A stretch of 64,000 nt of DNA from Actinoplanes nipponensis (lineage in GTDB: Bacteria; Actinomycetota; Actinomycetes; Mycobacteriales; Micromonosporaceae), in NCBI RefSeq assembly GCF_016862275.1, contig NZ_BOMQ01000079.1:1-64000 (forward strand), written 5' to 3'. The notes beneath the pieces are model-generated. The model was given only the letters and a program-made list of their open reading frames with translations. It made no database searches and was not told the DNA's origin. Positions 42,387 to 49,768 of the stretch are shown here, piece after piece. A program made the position numbers and the translations under genes. Positions within the stretch are counted from its first letter, which is position 1. The number at the start of each line of letters is the position of its first letter.

Positions 42387-44687
42387 ATGGCGACGCCCGA
42401 GGTTCCGGCCGTATCGGCCTGGCACGGCGAGTTGCTGGATCTCTTCCGGCGGCTCCGGGCGACCACCGTCCGGCCGGTGCGCCACGTCGCCGCCCGCGCG
42501 GGTTACGCGCCGGGCCATGTCAGCGAGGTCTTCAACGGCAAGAAGAAGCCCAGCCCGGAGGCCGCGGAGGCGATTGCGGCCGCCCTGGGCGCCGGGGCCG
42601 ACGACGTCAGCCTGGCCCGGCTGTACGCCGAGCGGCTGGCGTCGACGACCGCCGGGCCGCGGGACCGGCTGCCGGTTCCGGACATGCTGCCGCCGCCGGG
42701 GACCTCGTTCGCCGGACGGCACGCCGAGCTGGCCGGGCTGACCGCCATGGTCGGGGCCGACGCGGAGGACGGCGTCGAGTGCGGCATCGTGGTCGTGGGG
42801 GCCGGCGGGGTCGGCAAGACCTGGCTCGTGCTGCGGTGGGCGCACACCCACCGCGACCTGTTCCCGGACGGCCAGCTCCACGCCGACCTGCGCGGCTTCC
42901 ACCCCTCGGGCGCGCCGGCCGCGCCGGACGAGGCCCTGCGGGCGTTCCTCGGCCAGCTCGGGGTGCGCAGCTCCGCGATGCCCGCCGACCTGGCCGGCCA
43001 GGTCGCCCTGTACCGGCGGCTCACCGCGGGCCGGCGGCTGCTCGTGGTGCTCGACAACGTGCGCGACGCGGACCAGATCGGGCCGCTGCGCACCGGCCAC
43101 CCGGGCTGCTGCGTGATCGTGACCAGCCGCGGTGAGCTCACCCGGCCGGTGATCCAGGGCGGCCTGCGGCGGCTGCGGCTCGGCATGCTCGATCCCGGAC
43201 AGGCCCGGGAGCTGCTCACGGCCCAGCTGGGCGCCGCACGGCTGGCCGCCGAGCCGGATGCGGTCGCGCGGCTCGTCCAGCTCTGCGCCGGGCTGCCCCT
43301 GGCGCTGCGGATCGTCTCCGCGCGCGCCCTGCTGCATCCGGAGTGGTCACTGGCGTCGCTGGCCGCGGAACTCGCCGACGGCGCCACCCGGCTGGACGCC
43401 CTGGAGGAGGACGACCCCGAGCTCAGTCTCCGCGAGATCTTCACCCGCTCCTACCGCACCCTGGAGCCGGACGTCGCGCGTACCCTGCGCCTGTGCAGCC
43501 TGGCGCCCGCCGCCGACCTCGGCGGACCCTTGGCGGCGAGCCTGACCGGCCTCGCGCCGCCGGCGGCGTTGGCGGCGCTGCGCCGGCTGGCCGGCGCCAG
43601 CCTGGCCGAGCGGGTGACGCCGGACCGCTTCCGCCTGCACGACCTTCTCCGGCTGTACGGCATCGAGCGCGCCCGGAGCGATCCGGAGGAGGAACGCGCC
43701 GCGCTGCACCGCCTCATCGACCACTACCTGCACGGCGCGTACGCCGGTGAACGGGCGCTCGTCCCGCAGCGCCCGGCGATCGCGGTCCGGCCGGCCGCCG
43801 CGGGCACCGTCGTGCCGGCGCCGGCCGACCCGGAGGCGGCCATGGCCTGGTTCGACGAGCACTACGCCGCGCTGCCGCAGGTGCAGGTGATCGCGGAGGC
43901 GCTCGGACGCCCGGACGCGGTGTGGCAGCTGGCGTGGTCGCTCGACAACTACCACTACCGGCGGGGCCTGTCCCACCAGCAGCGGGACATGTGGCAGCGG
44001 GGGCTTTCGGCGGCCCGGTCCACCGGCGACACCGGCGCCGTCCTGCTGGCGACCCTGTGCCTGGGCAACGTCAGCGTCCGGATGGGCCGGCACGACGACG
44101 GCCTGCGCCACCTGGCGGAGGCGCTGCGGCTGGCCCGGGAGCGCCGCGACCCGACCGCGGAGGCCCAGACCCATCGCGTCCTGGGGCTGGCCTGGGAGGC
44201 CCGGGGTGACGACCGGCGGTCCCTGCGGTCGCACGCGGCCGCGCTGCGGCTGTTCTCGGCCACGGACGCGCCGATGTTCCGGGCGATCCAGCTCAACGCG
44301 GTCGGCGAGTCCTACGCCTACCTCGGCCACCTCGACCGGGCGCGGCGGTACTGCCGCGGCGCCCTGCGGCTGCACCAGGAGCTGGGCAACCGCAGCGGGG
44401 AGGCGGCCACCCTGGACAGTCTGGGCACCATCGCCCGGCGCGCGGGCCTGCGCGCCGACGCCCGGATGTACTACCAGCGGGCCCTGGACCTCTACCGGGC
44501 GGTGGGGCACGCCGCCGCCGAGGCCGACACGCTGCTGCGGCTGGGCGAGGTTCTGATCGAGGGCCACGATCCGGCCGCGGCCGTGGTCCTCCAGCAGGCG
44601 GCGAGCCTGCTGCGCCACCAGCACCGGTACGACCAGGCGGAACACGCCGACCGGCGGCTCGCCACGGTGTTCGCTCAAGATCAGTGA
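42387..44687 (+). CDS. XRE-HTH / NB-ARC STAND ATPase / TPR regulator
   Basis: 766 aa from ATG at 42387 (GGGGGG just upstream; ATG 42375 is an alternative). Order of domains: a helix-turn-helix of XRE type (RHVAARAGYAPGHVSEVFNGKKKPSPEAAEAIAAALG, residues about 27-62) and an NB-ARC STAND NTPase with Walker A VVGAGGVGKTWLVLRWAH (about 136-150). Walker B RRLLVVLDNVRDAD, sensor IVTSRG and the GLPLAL motif follow. A winged helix comes next and then at least five TPRs (about 500-760). STAND proteins oligomerise on ligand binding; in actinomycetes this architecture occurs in AfsR-like regulators and in conflict systems. It is followed by a PPC gene and a membrane protein on the same strand. Confidence 0.88.
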   Translation: MATPEVPAVSAWHGELLDLFRRLRATTVRPVRHVAARAGYAPGHVSEVFNGKKKPSPEAAEAIAAALGAGADDVSLARLYAERLASTTAGPRDRLPVPDMLPPPGTSFAGRHAELAGLTAMVGADAEDGVECGIVVVGAGGVGKTWLVLRWAHTHRDLFPDGQLHADLRGFHPSGAPAAPDEALRAFLGQLGVRSSAMPADLAGQVALYRRLTAGRRLLVVLDNVRDADQIGPLRTGHPGCCVIVTSRGELTRPVIQGGLRRLRLGMLDPGQARELLTAQLGAARLAAEPDAVARLVQLCAGLPLALRIVSARALLHPEWSLASLAAELADGATRLDALEEDDPELSLREIFTRSYRTLEPDVARTLRLCSLAPAADLGGPLAASLTGLAPPAALAALRRLAGASLAERVTPDRFRLHDLLRLYGIERARSDPEEERAALHRLIDHYLHGAYAGERALVPQRPAIAVRPAAAGTVVPAPADPEAAMAWFDEHYAALPQVQVIAEALGRPDAVWQLAWSLDNYHYRRGLSHQQRDMWQRGLSAARSTGDTGAVLLATLCLGNVSVRMGRHDDGLRHLAEALRLARERRDPTAEAQTHRVLGLAWEARGDDRRSLRSHAAALRLFSATDAPMFRAIQLNAVGESYAYLGHLDRARRYCRGALRLHQELGNRSGEAATLDSLGTIARRAGLRADARMYYQRALDLYRAVGHAAAEADTLLRLGEVLIEGHDPAAAVVLQQAASLLRHQHRYDQAEHADRRLATVFAQDQ

Positions 44688-44794
44688 ACGGTCCCGCGTT
44701 CTCGCAGGTGGGAGCGCCCGCGGCGGAACCCGTGTTCGCTGGGCGGCCTCCAGCGCCGGCGCCGGGCGAATCATCGGGGGCGGAGGTGGTCGGC

Positions 44795-45241
44795 ATGGAC
44801 TGGGAGAGCACAGGCGCCGAGCTGTTCGTCAGGATCGACCCGGGTGAGCCCCTCGTGGCGTCGCTGGGCCGGGTCGCGATGCAGGTCCCGTTCCGGCTGG
44901 CGGCGATCACGTCCGGGGTCGGCATGATCGAACGGGTCCGGCTCGGCTTCTTCGACGCCGGCTTCGACGACTACCTCACCACGGACATCCGCGGCGTGCA
45001 CGACGTCAGCGCGATCACCGGCAGCATCGTCCCGCGCGACGGCTACCCGGCCGTCCACGTGCACGCGATCTTCAACGACGACCGGTACGCCACCCGCAGC
45101 GGTCACGTGATCGAGGCGTACTGCCACGTCACCATGGAGATCTTCCTGCACCTGGGGTCCCTGGACGTGCAGCGGGTGAAGACGGCCGGCGTGCCCGCGA
45201 CCCGCATCGTGCGCGCCGGGGGCGACAGTGGACCCCGGTGA
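44795..45241 (+). CDS. PPC/DUF296 domain protein
   Basis: 148 aa from ATG at 44795, with GGAGG eight bases upstream. A GTG at 44684 that overlaps the STAND stop would add 37 unstructured residues. The PPC (plants and prokaryotes conserved, DUF296) fold is recognisable: ELFVRIDPGEPLVASLGRVAMQVPFRLAAITSGVGMIERVRLGFF and SAITGSIVPRDGYPAVHVHAIFNDDRYATRSGHVIEAY. The HVHA histidines (about residues 96-98) match the conserved metal-binding site of prokaryotic PPC trimers. The biochemical role in bacteria is unknown. It overlaps the next gene by 14 bp, so the two are coupled. Confidence 0.82.
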   Translation: MDWESTGAELFVRIDPGEPLVASLGRVAMQVPFRLAAITSGVGMIERVRLGFFDAGFDDYLTTDIRGVHDVSAITGSIVPRDGYPAVHVHAIFNDDRYATRSGHVIEAYCHVTMEIFLHLGSLDVQRVKTAGVPATRIVRAGGDSGPR

Positions 45242-46157
45242 CCGGCCGGGCTGGTGGCGGTCGGTGCGGCGGGCCCTCGTACCGAACCGGCTGCTCGGCC
45301 TCATCCTGGTCTCCGGCGCCGCGCTGCTGTTCGCCGTGTTCGTGTTCGGCACCCGCGGCAAGTATCCCGACCCGGACACCGCCGAGCTGCTCCGTACGGT
45401 CAGCGTCGGCATCCTGGCCGCCGCGGTGGCCACCGTGATCGACCGGCAGATCTCGCTCGGCGCGCTGGAGAAGCAGATCTACGACAGTCTGCTGGAGGCC
45501 GAGGGGGTCAAGAGCTCGCTCGCCCGGCTCGGGGTGCACGGCGCCCACCACGTGTTCGACTTCGGCCGGCCGTTCCGCGAGGCCCACAAGGGCGAGGTGG
45601 TCAGCTGGCTGGACACCTACTGCCCGCGGCAGAACGAGCTCATCGACGACCTGGTCGCGGCGGTGGACCGCGGCGTGCACGTGCGCATGCTGATCATCGA
45701 CCCGCGCTGCGCCACCGCGGGCCACCGGGACGCCGAGCTGGTCGGCAGCCTCGACACCGGGGAAGGCTGGAAGGCGGGCCTGGAGGCCTTCATCCACAAG
45801 ATGACCGCGGCCGCGTCGCGGGGGCACGGCCGGTTCGAGATCCGCTTCTACGACGACCTGCCGTGCGTGCCGATGTACCTCGTGGGCCGGGGCTCGGCCG
45901 CCCGGGTCGGCTACTTCTCGCTCTTCCTGACCCGCCCGAGCGCCCACTTCCCGCACCTCGAGCTGCGCTCCGGGGCGTGGCTGGTCGACATGGCGGCGTA
46001 CTTCGAGGCGAAGTGGAGCCGGCACGCCGACCGCGCGATCACCGCGGGGCGTCCGGTGGATCCGTACCGGAACTGGGTGCCGGGTCGCCGCAAGCCCCGC
46101 AACGACCCGGTCCGACCGCGCGACACGGGGGCCGTGCCCGGCCGGACCGGCCGGTAG
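45228..46157 (+). CDS. Two-TM membrane protein with PLD-like/DUF5919-type C-terminal domain
   Basis: 309 aa from GTG at 45228, inside the 3' end of the PPC gene. Two membrane helices (LLGLILVSGAALLFAVFVFG, about 21-40; VSVGILAAAVATVI, about 59-72) are followed by a soluble domain. That domain (EVVSWLDTYCPRQNELIDDLVAAVDRGVHVRMLIIDPR ... FEIRFYDDLPCVPMYLVGRGSAARVGYFSLFL ... PHLELRSGAWLVDMAAYFEAKW) resembles the phospholipase-D-like DUF5919 module. A canonical HKD motif is absent. With the STAND and PPC genes it forms a three-gene unit that looks like sensor, middle protein and membrane effector. This reading is inference. Confidence 0.75.
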   Translation: MDPGDRPGWWRSVRRALVPNRLLGLILVSGAALLFAVFVFGTRGKYPDPDTAELLRTVSVGILAAAVATVIDRQISLGALEKQIYDSLLEAEGVKSSLARLGVHGAHHVFDFGRPFREAHKGEVVSWLDTYCPRQNELIDDLVAAVDRGVHVRMLIIDPRCATAGHRDAELVGSLDTGEGWKAGLEAFIHKMTAAASRGHGRFEIRFYDDLPCVPMYLVGRGSAARVGYFSLFLTRPSAHFPHLELRSGAWLVDMAAYFEAKWSRHADRAITAGRPVDPYRNWVPGRRKPRNDPVRPRDTGAVPGRTGR

Positions 46158-46164
46158 CGGCGCC

Positions 46165-46383
46165 CGGCCGCAGGAGCTCCTGGCAGGCGCGCGCGGTGTG
46201 CTCGCTCGGGATGGTGGCCTCCACCCAGCCGTCCGGACCGGCACCGGACGCGGTCGCGGTCACCGCCCGCACCACCGCGGCGTCTGCCAGGGCCGGCAGC
46301 CGGGCCGGTCCGTCGGCCGACCACCGGATGGTCGCGGCGCCGGTGAGGCGCCGGGCCCCGAAGCCGTGCGGCATGATCATCAC
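46165..46383 (-). pseudogene. C-terminal remnant of a WYL-domain regulator
   Basis: The frame starting at 46383 encodes about 73 residues that fit the C-terminal end of YafY/WYL regulators: HGFGARRLTGAATIRWSADGPARLPALADAAVVRAV, then GPDGWVEATIPSEHTARACQELLRPGA. The helix-turn-helix and the first part of the WYL domain are missing, and the frame then runs antisense into the preceding gene. I read it as a truncated gene that lost its DNA-binding part. It lies next to a candidate operator. Confidence 0.45.
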
Positions 46384-46393
46384 GCCGGGTAAT

Positions 46394-46410
46394 CCTGACA
46401 GGTTCTGACA
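46394..46410. promoter_or_regulatory. Tandem CTGACA operator-like repeat
   Basis: CCTGACA (46394-46400) and TCTGACA (46404-46410) are directly repeated with a ten-base period, that is one helical turn. The site lies between the WYL remnant and the DUF1579-like gene, where a WYL-type regulator would bind. It may act in cis for 46434-46922. Confidence 0.4.
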
Positions 46411-46433
46411 CGGCGCGGGCCTACGGTCACGGC

Positions 46434-46922
46434 ATGACAGCGAACGGCAGTACCGACTTCGACTTCGTCCTCGGCCGCTGGACGGTCCACCACCGCAAGC
46501 TCGCCGACGTCACCGACCGCCGCTGCACCGACTGGATCGACTTCGACGGCGCGGGCGAGGCCCGGCCGGTCCTCGGCGGCCTGGGCAACGTCGACACCGT
46601 CGCCGCGACCCTGCCGGACGGGCGCTCCTTCTCCGGCTGCACGCTGCGCCTGTACGAACCGGCCGGGGACCTGTGGCGCATCTGGTGGTCCTCGACGAGC
46701 AAGCCGGGCCGCCTGGACCCGCCGGTCGAGGGCCGGTTCCGCGAGGGCCGGGGCGTGTTCCTGGGTGACGACGAGGTCGGCGGCCGGCCGGCCCTGGTGC
46801 GCTACCTGTGGTCGGCGATGACGCCCACGTCGGCCCGCTGGGAACAGGACTTCTCCTTCGACGGCGGCGCCTCCTGGGACCCGGTCAACTGGATCATGAC
46901 CTTCACCCGCCGTACGGACTGA
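46434..46922 (+). CDS. DUF1579-like small-molecule-binding beta-barrel protein
   Basis: 162 aa. The sequence STDFDFVLGRWTVHHRKLADVTDRR ... SFSGCTLRLYEPAGDLWRIWWSSTSKPGRLDPPVEGRFREGRGVFLGDDEVGGRPALVRYLWS ... WEQDFSFDGGASWDPVNWIMTFTR has the repeating beta-strand and Trp pattern of DUF1579/lipocalin-like proteins. Function is unknown. Homologues often sit beside WYL regulators, and here only a remnant of one remains. Confidence 0.72.
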   Translation: MTANGSTDFDFVLGRWTVHHRKLADVTDRRCTDWIDFDGAGEARPVLGGLGNVDTVAATLPDGRSFSGCTLRLYEPAGDLWRIWWSSTSKPGRLDPPVEGRFREGRGVFLGDDEVGGRPALVRYLWSAMTPTSARWEQDFSFDGGASWDPVNWIMTFTRRTD

Positions 46923-46954
46923 GCCGCCGCGCGCGCCTCTGGCAGGATCGACGG

Positions 46955-47629
46955 GTGGAAGACCAACGGAGCGCCGCCGTGCTGCTGGTGTTCGGGCGCG
47001 GGGTCATCGGCGCCGGCGAGCACTACGCGCTCACGCCCGCCAGCGCCGCCCGGGTGCAGGCCGCCGCCGACTACGCGGTCGCGCACCCGGCGGTCGCGCG
47101 GATCATCTTCACCGGCGGCTGGGCCGAGGCGACCGAGGGCGCCGGGCAACCCCCGGCGGGCTGGCGGGAGGGCGACCTGATGCTGCGCGAGGCCCGGGCG
47201 GGCGGGCTCGACCGGTACGCCGACCTGCGCGCCGAGACCCGCTCCCGCAGCACCCTGGAGAACCTGCTGCACACCGTCGAGGACGGCCTGCTCGACGGGT
47301 ACGCCTTCGACGCCGGGCACCCGCTCGGGCTGGTCTCGCACCGGGGGCACCTGCCGCGGATCCGGTTCCTGGCCGCCAAGGTCCTCGCCCTGCCCGCCCG
47401 GGCCCTGCTGGACGTGCCGGCCAGCGGGGGCGAGACGCCGCTGCCGTGGCGCTCCGAACGCGCCGCCCGCGTCGTCGCCCGCCTGGGGTTCCTCGGCGCC
47501 CGCGACCCGGCCGCCCTGCTGCGCCGCGAGCGCCGGCTGGTCGCCTCGCTGCGCCGCGCCGAGCGACTGTTGCGAAACCCACCGAAGGAGTTGCCCGAAG
47601 AGCGGGACGCGCGGCGCCCGGCTGGGTAA
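46955..47629 (+). CDS. YdcF/DUF218 family protein
   Basis: 224 aa from GTG at 46955 with GGCAGGA upstream. The DUF218 core is visible: AAVLLVFGRGVIGAGEHYALTPASAARVQAAADYAVAHP, IIFTGGWAE, ETRSRSTLENLLHTVEDG and LVSHRGHLPRIRFLAAKVL. The family includes SanA, ElyC and YdcF, which affect envelope or vancomycin sensitivity, or bind SAM, but the reaction is unknown. No membrane helix is predicted, so it is probably cytosolic. Confidence 0.8.
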   Translation: MEDQRSAAVLLVFGRGVIGAGEHYALTPASAARVQAAADYAVAHPAVARIIFTGGWAEATEGAGQPPAGWREGDLMLREARAGGLDRYADLRAETRSRSTLENLLHTVEDGLLDGYAFDAGHPLGLVSHRGHLPRIRFLAAKVLALPARALLDVPASGGETPLPWRSERAARVVARLGFLGARDPAALLRRERRLVASLRRAERLLRNPPKELPEERDARRPAG

Positions 47630-47663
47630 GGGAGCGGTGCCAGCGCCGACGGAGGAGAACCAC

Positions 47664-48392
47664 GTGCACCCAGACCGGTCGATCGTCTTCCTGCTGCCGG
47701 TGTATCAGCCGAGCCGGCACCTGCCGGAGCTGATGACCGAGCTGCGCCAGGCCGCCCCCGGGTGCCACTTCGTGATCGTGGACGACGGCAGCACCGGCCC
47801 GGCGGCCGCGGAGGTGCTGCGGCAGGCCGAAAACCTCGGCGGCACGGTCCTGCGCCACCCCGGCAACCAGGGCAAGGGCGTCGCCCTCAAAACCGGCTTC
47901 GGGTACGCCGCGGAGCAGCATCCCGGCCTCGACGTGGTCTGCGCGGACGCCGACGGCCAGCACAGCGTGGCCGACATCGTGCGGGTCGCCGACCGGGTGC
48001 GCGACACCGGGCACACGGTGCTGGGCGTGCGGCGCTTCGCCGAGAACGTCCCGTTGCGCAGCAAGGTCGGCAACACGGTGACGCAGGTGCTGTTCAAGGC
48101 CGCGACCGGCCGGGGCGTGCAGGACACCCAGACCGGGCTGCGGGCGTACCCGTCGGCTTTGCTCGGTTGGTTGTGCACCGTGCCCGGCGAGCGGTTCGAG
48201 TACGAGATGAACGTGCTGCTGGAGGCGGCCCGCGCGGGTCACCGGATCGAGCAGGTCGTGATCACCACGACGTACCTGGACGACAACTCGTCGTCGCACT
48301 TCAGCGCGCTGAGCGACTCGGCGCGCATCTACTGGCCGCTGCTGCGCTACGCGGCCGCGTCGCTGCTGACCCCGGCCCGGGCGACCCGCTGA
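47664..48392 (+). CDS. Glycosyltransferase family 2 (DPM1-like)
   Basis: 242 aa from GTG at 47664, six bases after GGAGGAG. It has the GT-A fold: SIVFLLPVYQPSRHLPELMTELR, VIVDDGSTGPAAAEV (residues about 43-53) and the metal-binding DxD in CADADGQH at about 93-100. LRSKVGNTVTQVLFKAATGRGVQDTQTGLRAYP is typical of dolichol-phosphate mannosyl/glucosyl transferase relatives (GtrB). No C-terminal membrane helices are present, so it may act on polyprenyl phosphate at the membrane surface. The neighbouring DUF218 gene lies 34 bp upstream on the same strand. Confidence 0.88.
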   Translation: MHPDRSIVFLLPVYQPSRHLPELMTELRQAAPGCHFVIVDDGSTGPAAAEVLRQAENLGGTVLRHPGNQGKGVALKTGFGYAAEQHPGLDVVCADADGQHSVADIVRVADRVRDTGHTVLGVRRFAENVPLRSKVGNTVTQVLFKAATGRGVQDTQTGLRAYPSALLGWLCTVPGERFEYEMNVLLEAARAGHRIEQVVITTTYLDDNSSSHFSALSDSARIYWPLLRYAAASLLTPARATR

Positions 48393-48413
48393 CCGCCCGG
48401 GGCCGGCGGCCCG

Positions 48414-49586
48414 TCAGCACCAGGTGAGCGTGGAGTTCGTCCGGGTGACGTTGCTGATCGTGTTGTTGCTGCCGGTGCAGGGGCTCCACCGGATGTTGGT
48501 GTTGCTGACCGACAGGTTCTGCAGCCGGATGTCCGACGACGGCGCGAACTCGGTCCGGGACGAGATCCGCACCTCGCCGCCGCCGTTGATGGTGCCGGAG
48601 GCGCCGGCCAGCACGACGTTGTGGCAGTTCTCCACCAGCACGGCGTTGTTGCCGGTGTTGGCGATGTCGACCCGGTCGATGACCGCGCCGCCGCTCTCCG
48701 AGACGCAGAAGACGCCCCGGCCGCCGCCGCGGGCCTTGACGGTCCCGACCCGGATGTTGGTGGGGTAGGAGCTGCCGATGCGCCCGTTGCGGTTGGCCAT
48801 CCGGAACGCCGCGTACCCGGTCCCGGCGCCGGCGTTGTCCGCGTCGACGGTGCCGACGGTGGCGTTGACCGTCTGGTTGAGCAGCAGCCCGGACTCGCCC
48901 ACGTTGCGGGCGGTGACGGTGCCGATGGTGATGCCGTCGACGCCGTAGGTCTCCACGGCGTGCGAGCCGGCGCCCGAGACGTAGGCGCTGTCGAGGCGGA
49001 TGTTGCGCGCCGGGACGGTCTTGTCGCCGTAGTTGTCGATGCGGATGCCCAGGCCGCCGGACAGGCGCATGTCGATCTGGCCCAGGATCAGGTTGGAGAC
49101 GCTGCGCATGAAGATGCCGTACAGCGGCGCGCCGGTGACGTTGAGGTGCGCGACCTCGACGTCGTGGGTGCCGCGGGAGTAGATCGGGGCCTGGTCGCCG
49201 CTGCCCGTACCGGTGACGTTGATGGTGCCGCACACGTCCAGCAGCGTGTAGCTGGGCAGGGAGATCCGCGAGTTGGCGCTGATCGAGCCGGACCCGCGGA
49301 CCAGCACGTTCTGCTTGGCCGTCCGGCTCGGCAGGCTGCTGATCGCGGCCTGCACGGCCGCGCGCATGTCGGTGCCGGTGTAGACGGTGGTGCTGCCCCG
49401 GCGCGCGGTCCAGGTGCTGCCGCTGAGCGTGGCGTCGGCCTGGTACGACAGGGCGCCGCAGGTGGCGGCGGAGGCGGGGGAGAGGCCGAGGGCGACGCCC
49501 GTGCCGGCCAAGGTCAGCGTGGCGGCGGCCAACAGGCCGGTCCGCCAGCGCCGGCGGGCTGTGCTGCGCGGGTGAGGGGAGGTCAT
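48414..49586 (-). CDS. Secreted right-handed parallel beta-helix protein
   Basis: 390 aa from ATG at 49586. The signal peptide RRRWRTGLLAAATLTLAGTGVALGLSPASAA carries several arginines and could be Sec or Tat. The mature part has repeated strand turns of a beta-helix (HDVEVAHLNVTGAPLYGIFMRSVSNLILGQIDMRLSGGLGIRIDNYGD; SHAVETYGVDGITIGTVTARNVGESGLLLNQTVNATVGTVDADN). These resemble polysaccharide lyases and glycosidases of the pectate-lyase superfamily. No certain catalytic residues can be named. Cys pairs (CGALSY, TLLDVCG, FCVSES, ENCHN, SPCTG, LTWC) could form disulfides. A candidate operator lies upstream. Confidence 0.82.
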   Translation of the reverse strand: MTSPHPRSTARRRWRTGLLAAATLTLAGTGVALGLSPASAATCGALSYQADATLSGSTWTARRGSTTVYTGTDMRAAVQAAISSLPSRTAKQNVLVRGSGSISANSRISLPSYTLLDVCGTINVTGTGSGDQAPIYSRGTHDVEVAHLNVTGAPLYGIFMRSVSNLILGQIDMRLSGGLGIRIDNYGDKTVPARNIRLDSAYVSGAGSHAVETYGVDGITIGTVTARNVGESGLLLNQTVNATVGTVDADNAGAGTGYAAFRMANRNGRIGSSYPTNIRVGTVKARGGGRGVFCVSESGGAVIDRVDIANTGNNAVLVENCHNVVLAGASGTINGGGEVRISSRTEFAPSSDIRLQNLSVSNTNIRWSPCTGSNNTISNVTRTNSTLTWC

Positions 49587-49646
49587 GACTGCTCCACAGG
49601 GGTGTCGGGCCGTGCGCCCTCACGGCGGCTTCCATCAACAAACGTC

Positions 49647-49667
49647 GATGTAACGGAGATGTTAACG
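49647..49667. promoter_or_regulatory. Direct repeat upstream of the beta-helix gene
   Basis: GATGTAACG (49647-49655) and GATGTTAACG (49658-49667) are spaced by 11 bases. They lie in an AT-richer patch 61-81 bp before the beta-helix gene start. This fits an operator for one face of the helix; the regulator is not known. Confidence 0.35.
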
Positions 49668-49768
49668 CTCACTTGGAACGTGTCAAGACCGGCCGGCCGT
49701 GACCCGGCGCGATCAACGACGTTGAACCATCGCGGAGCGGTGTTCCGCACGGCGGCGGGGGTACGGGG

